DNA of 64,000 nucleotides from Lentinula raphanica (lineage: Eukaryota; Basidiomycota; Agaricomycetes; Agaricales; Omphalotaceae): contig JANVFP010000005.1 in assembly GCA_027919835.1 (NCBI GenBank), forward strand, positions 1 through 64,000, written 5' to 3'. The position numbers and the translations under genes are program-made. Numbering within the stretch: the first letter of the stretch is position 1; the number at the start of each line of letters is the position of its first letter. Under the pieces are notes generated by a model. That model ran no database searches. It was not told the DNA's origin and saw only the letters and a program-made list of their open reading frames with translations. This document shows positions 61,445 to 64,000 of the stretch, one piece after another.

Positions 61445-62379
61445 CGTCTTGAACGTGATAAGGGCTTTCTGCGCGTTCAAAGCTCTATAGCGTGTTATTT
61501 GGAGGCAAAACTTGACTGAAAAATTCGAACAATCGAAGATCTTCAAATCAAGCAACTTTATAAGCTGTGAGAAAAGGTTGACTCACATCATCATTGATGA
61601 AGAACGCCACCTTCGTCTCCACCATCGATAATCGTAAAGGACTGATTGACCGCGGCCGGTGCCGCCAACCCCCTCGAGCCGCTCTTCTAGACATATATCT
61701 CTGCACCCTAATTGGACGACTCACTCAGAATGCGATAGCAAAGCAAGCTGTAGCTTGTTCCCCTGAGCAGTATAACGTCAGGCAGAGCCAGTGAGACGTA
61801 GTTCAAGTCCAAGGCTCTTCAAGCTCAAGGCTTCAAATTATTCAAATGCTTCTCTTCAGTCTTGAATTCACCCTTGAATTCCCCATCTGACTGACATAAA
61901 GCATCATGCATCTGCATCAACTCCCACTATCCGCAATTGAAGACATCGAGTGATTCGAATCAAGACTTGGAAGAAAAATGAGGAAAGATAGGGAAAGATG
62001 TGAGTACAAGTTCAAATTCCTGACAATGCGCCGATTTGTGCACGGATCAACTGTCTTTCCCATGCGGGGGAACGATGTGGCGGTAACACTACGGTAGTTG
62101 CGAGAGCAGGCTTTCTTCAATCTTGTTGGAGGCCTTACTGAAAGAGTCAACCTATCCAACTTCTGGTTCAAAAGACACAATTCCACTGTTGTAGGATCCA
62201 ACTATGCCCTGATTTTCAAGGACCGTTATTGCATCGCTGTAGGTTGACGTATAAGTTGTGTGGGAGTACTCGCAGACGTCCTCAGACGGTTGGTCAGTGT
62301 AGAAATTTATATCATGATAAGTTCAATGAGAATCAAACCACCTACAGTGTCTAGTACATAGCGAGGTTTGAACGTAGTT
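61445..62379. other. Intergenic, 0.9 kb
   Basis: No supported gene or RNA. Short frames (61594-61794 plus, 61917-62201 minus) have no family resemblance or splice context. Confidence 0.55.
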
Positions 62380-63838
62380 CTACATAACTGCCAGGAGAGC
62401 TTGTGCTTTTACAACATATGCGATACCACCTCCAAGTGCATCCTGATTGTCAGAATTAGTTTTACGTATTGCTTGACAAAAACTAGTACGACAAGGAAAA
62501 GACTCACCTTTCCACTCGTCAAGTTCTTTGTGACAAAAGCCACTTCGATAGTACCAGTACCAGTCGGGCCAGGTCCTACTTCCCAAACATGTGTCTCGAG
62601 GACATCACCTGGTTTGACGGGTGAGGTAAATCGCACACCGATGAATTTGAGAGTATCTGGCTCGTCGTATGCTACTGCGCTTATGAGGGCTCTGGCTGCA
62701 AAACCAAAGGTTGCTAGACCGTGAAGGATTGTTCCGCCAAAGCCTGCAGCGCGCCCAACTTGTGGATCTAAATGGGATATCATAAATACCACGCATACAC
62801 ACACAAAGAAGTCGCCAGTAAGCAACAAGATACCTATGTGAAGAGGATTATAGTCCCCGGAAAGTCGGTAAAGAAGAGCTTGATCTGGTGAAGTCTTTTG
62901 CCTCACTACCCAGTCCGGTTTTCTGTCTTTCGTAATGGGTTTTGCTTGCGGAGGGCCAGCAATAACTTTGGCGAACTTGTCTCCAGTGATCTTCATCCCA
63001 ATGTTGAAAGATGAGCTCTAGATTGTGACAGTTTACGAGATTGGATGAACCGGCGAATTGAGAATGGGACTCAGGTAATTTGAGAACGAATACTTACGTA
63101 GAGTTTTGCATATGGAACGCCTTGGGGGTCAACGAGTAGATTCTCGCTCGTGATGACCACCCCACTTTCTGCGTGTAAAACATGAGAAGCAATTCTCTAG
63201 TCGACATGAAACACGATGAGTTACTGTTCTCCGAGACACCGGTGTACTTCGTCTTCCACTTCCATCCAGGACCACTTGCGACAGGTAGTGTTTTGAGTAT
63301 TTCAATGGATTGGGAACCGTGTACCTACGTTATGCATGAGGAGGTGATTGAGAGCGGCTATAAGCCGAACGGAGCGTACTGATTTACCCAGGTCTACTGG
63401 GGGCAATCCGGGAAGTGCGCTTGACTTCATCGTCTCTGCAAATAGATTGACGTCCTGACTGTCACCTTTGAAGGTTAACACCACGGGGTATGTAGGAAAT
63501 GCAGCGAAATTGGGGTCTGTGTGTATAATTGTAAGATTCCTAGTAACGGTTTCAGCGAATACAAAACGTGTGCCGACCGAGTTCTGCGGTGTACGATGAT
63601 CAGTCTCGCAACAAGGAGCAGAAGAGTCGCGTCTAACGAACCATAGATGTAAGAAAGATCATCATTAGAGTCTCCTCCTCCAATACCAAGTGCGTACAAG
63701 ATCAGGTCCCGCTTCAGCCATGACACCTTTAGCAAGTTATAGTCACTCCTGCCGAATAGTTATGGTCGATCAAACAGCTCGACTTACAGGACGGTCAGGA
63801 GCTTCATATCCAATGAGCTTTGAGATTTCAGCTGCCAT
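62380..63838 (-). CDS. Enoyl-CoA hydratase 2 (MaoC-like), copy 2
   Basis: Paralogue of the gene at 57069 with the same nine-exon layout: 63838-63788, 63726-63642, 63583-63578 (microexon), 63516-63398, 63324-63225, 63168-63098, 63017-62834, 62767-62508, 62442-62380; 312 aa. Exons 1 to 7 have identical lengths in the two copies. The hydratase-2 motif is intact (RLSGDYNPLHIDPQVGRAA), so catalysis should be kept. The C-terminus reads LLAVM with no recognisable PTS1, unlike copy 1. Either the last exon is mis-modelled or this copy is cytosolic or mitochondrial. Exon 8 differs by a two-residue Gly-Thr insertion. Confidence 0.9.
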
Positions 63839-64000
63839 TTGTTGAGAAGGAAGATGGACGTAGAGAGGGAGATGGCCCAAGAATCAATCTTAAGTATCGG
63901 GGACTCGGGTACCGGGAAACTTCGCAAGTAACCGGTTCTATACAGTCTATATCGGCAAACAAATCAGACGCGTCGGGCAAAGCAAAGTTTGCCAAGTTTG
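63839..64000. other. Upstream flank of hydratase copy 2
   Basis: Probable 5' leader and promoter of the minus-strand hydratase gene; no further gene is seen before the window ends. Confidence 0.5.

Overview
The window looks like gene-dense chromosomal DNA of a filamentous basidiomycete, probably an Agaricomycete. Genes are split by many 50-65 nt GT-AG introns. Their products are fungal or eukaryotic (Sec23, Smc1, the condensin subunit Ycg1, an intersectin-like Cin1, complex I B18). Two tRNA genes carry short introns after position 37, and both a Ty1/copia LTR element and a CACTA/Tnp2-type DNA transposon are present. All gene models were spliced by eye. Exon joins were accepted only when phase and family sequence agreed.

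Layout, left to right. 1-4285 is the 3' two thirds of a copia retrotransposon with its 3' LTR. 5123-11902 is an 18-exon CIN1/intersectin gene. A tRNA-Ala(AGC) follows at 12752. 12910-16385 (-) is a protein with a disordered, RG-rich N-terminal part and a C-terminal NTF2-like domain; it shares a promoter region with a gamma-butyrobetaine-hydroxylase-like gene (16687-18147). SEC23 is at 18581-21272. 21.7-27.1 kb is accessory in character: a secreted orphan, an F-box protein and two unrecognised small genes. YCG1 (27758-32629) converges on a protein-L-isoaspartate methyltransferase (33177-34312, -), which diverges from an NDUFB7-like gene (34500-34981).

35-42.4 kb is transposon-like. It holds an orphan gene with Ala/Ser repeats (36259-38726, -) and an apparently intact three-exon Tnp2 transposase (38878-42284, -). 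The transposase abuts the stop codon of a 1893-residue Ser-rich orphan (42403-48367, -). Next come a mitochondrial-type membrane orphan (49483-50421, -), the 22-exon SMC1 gene (50770-55657, -), a divergent AKTIP/FTS-like E2 variant (55822-56749) and a tRNA-Pro(TGG) at 56849.

The last 7 kb holds two paralogous hydratase-2/MaoC genes (57069-58469 and 62380-63838, both -) with the same nine-exon structure, including a 6-nt microexon. Between them lie a secreted coiled-coil orphan (59159-60254) and a DUF1917-type gene (60501-61444, -).

Most genes are unrelated housekeeping functions: ER export, chromosome structure, endocytosis, carnitine and fatty-acid metabolism, respiration. I see no biosynthetic cluster or defence island. 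The most unusual signals are the conserved microexon in the hydratase pair, the transposon end that appears to supply a host stop codon, and the NTF2 orphan.
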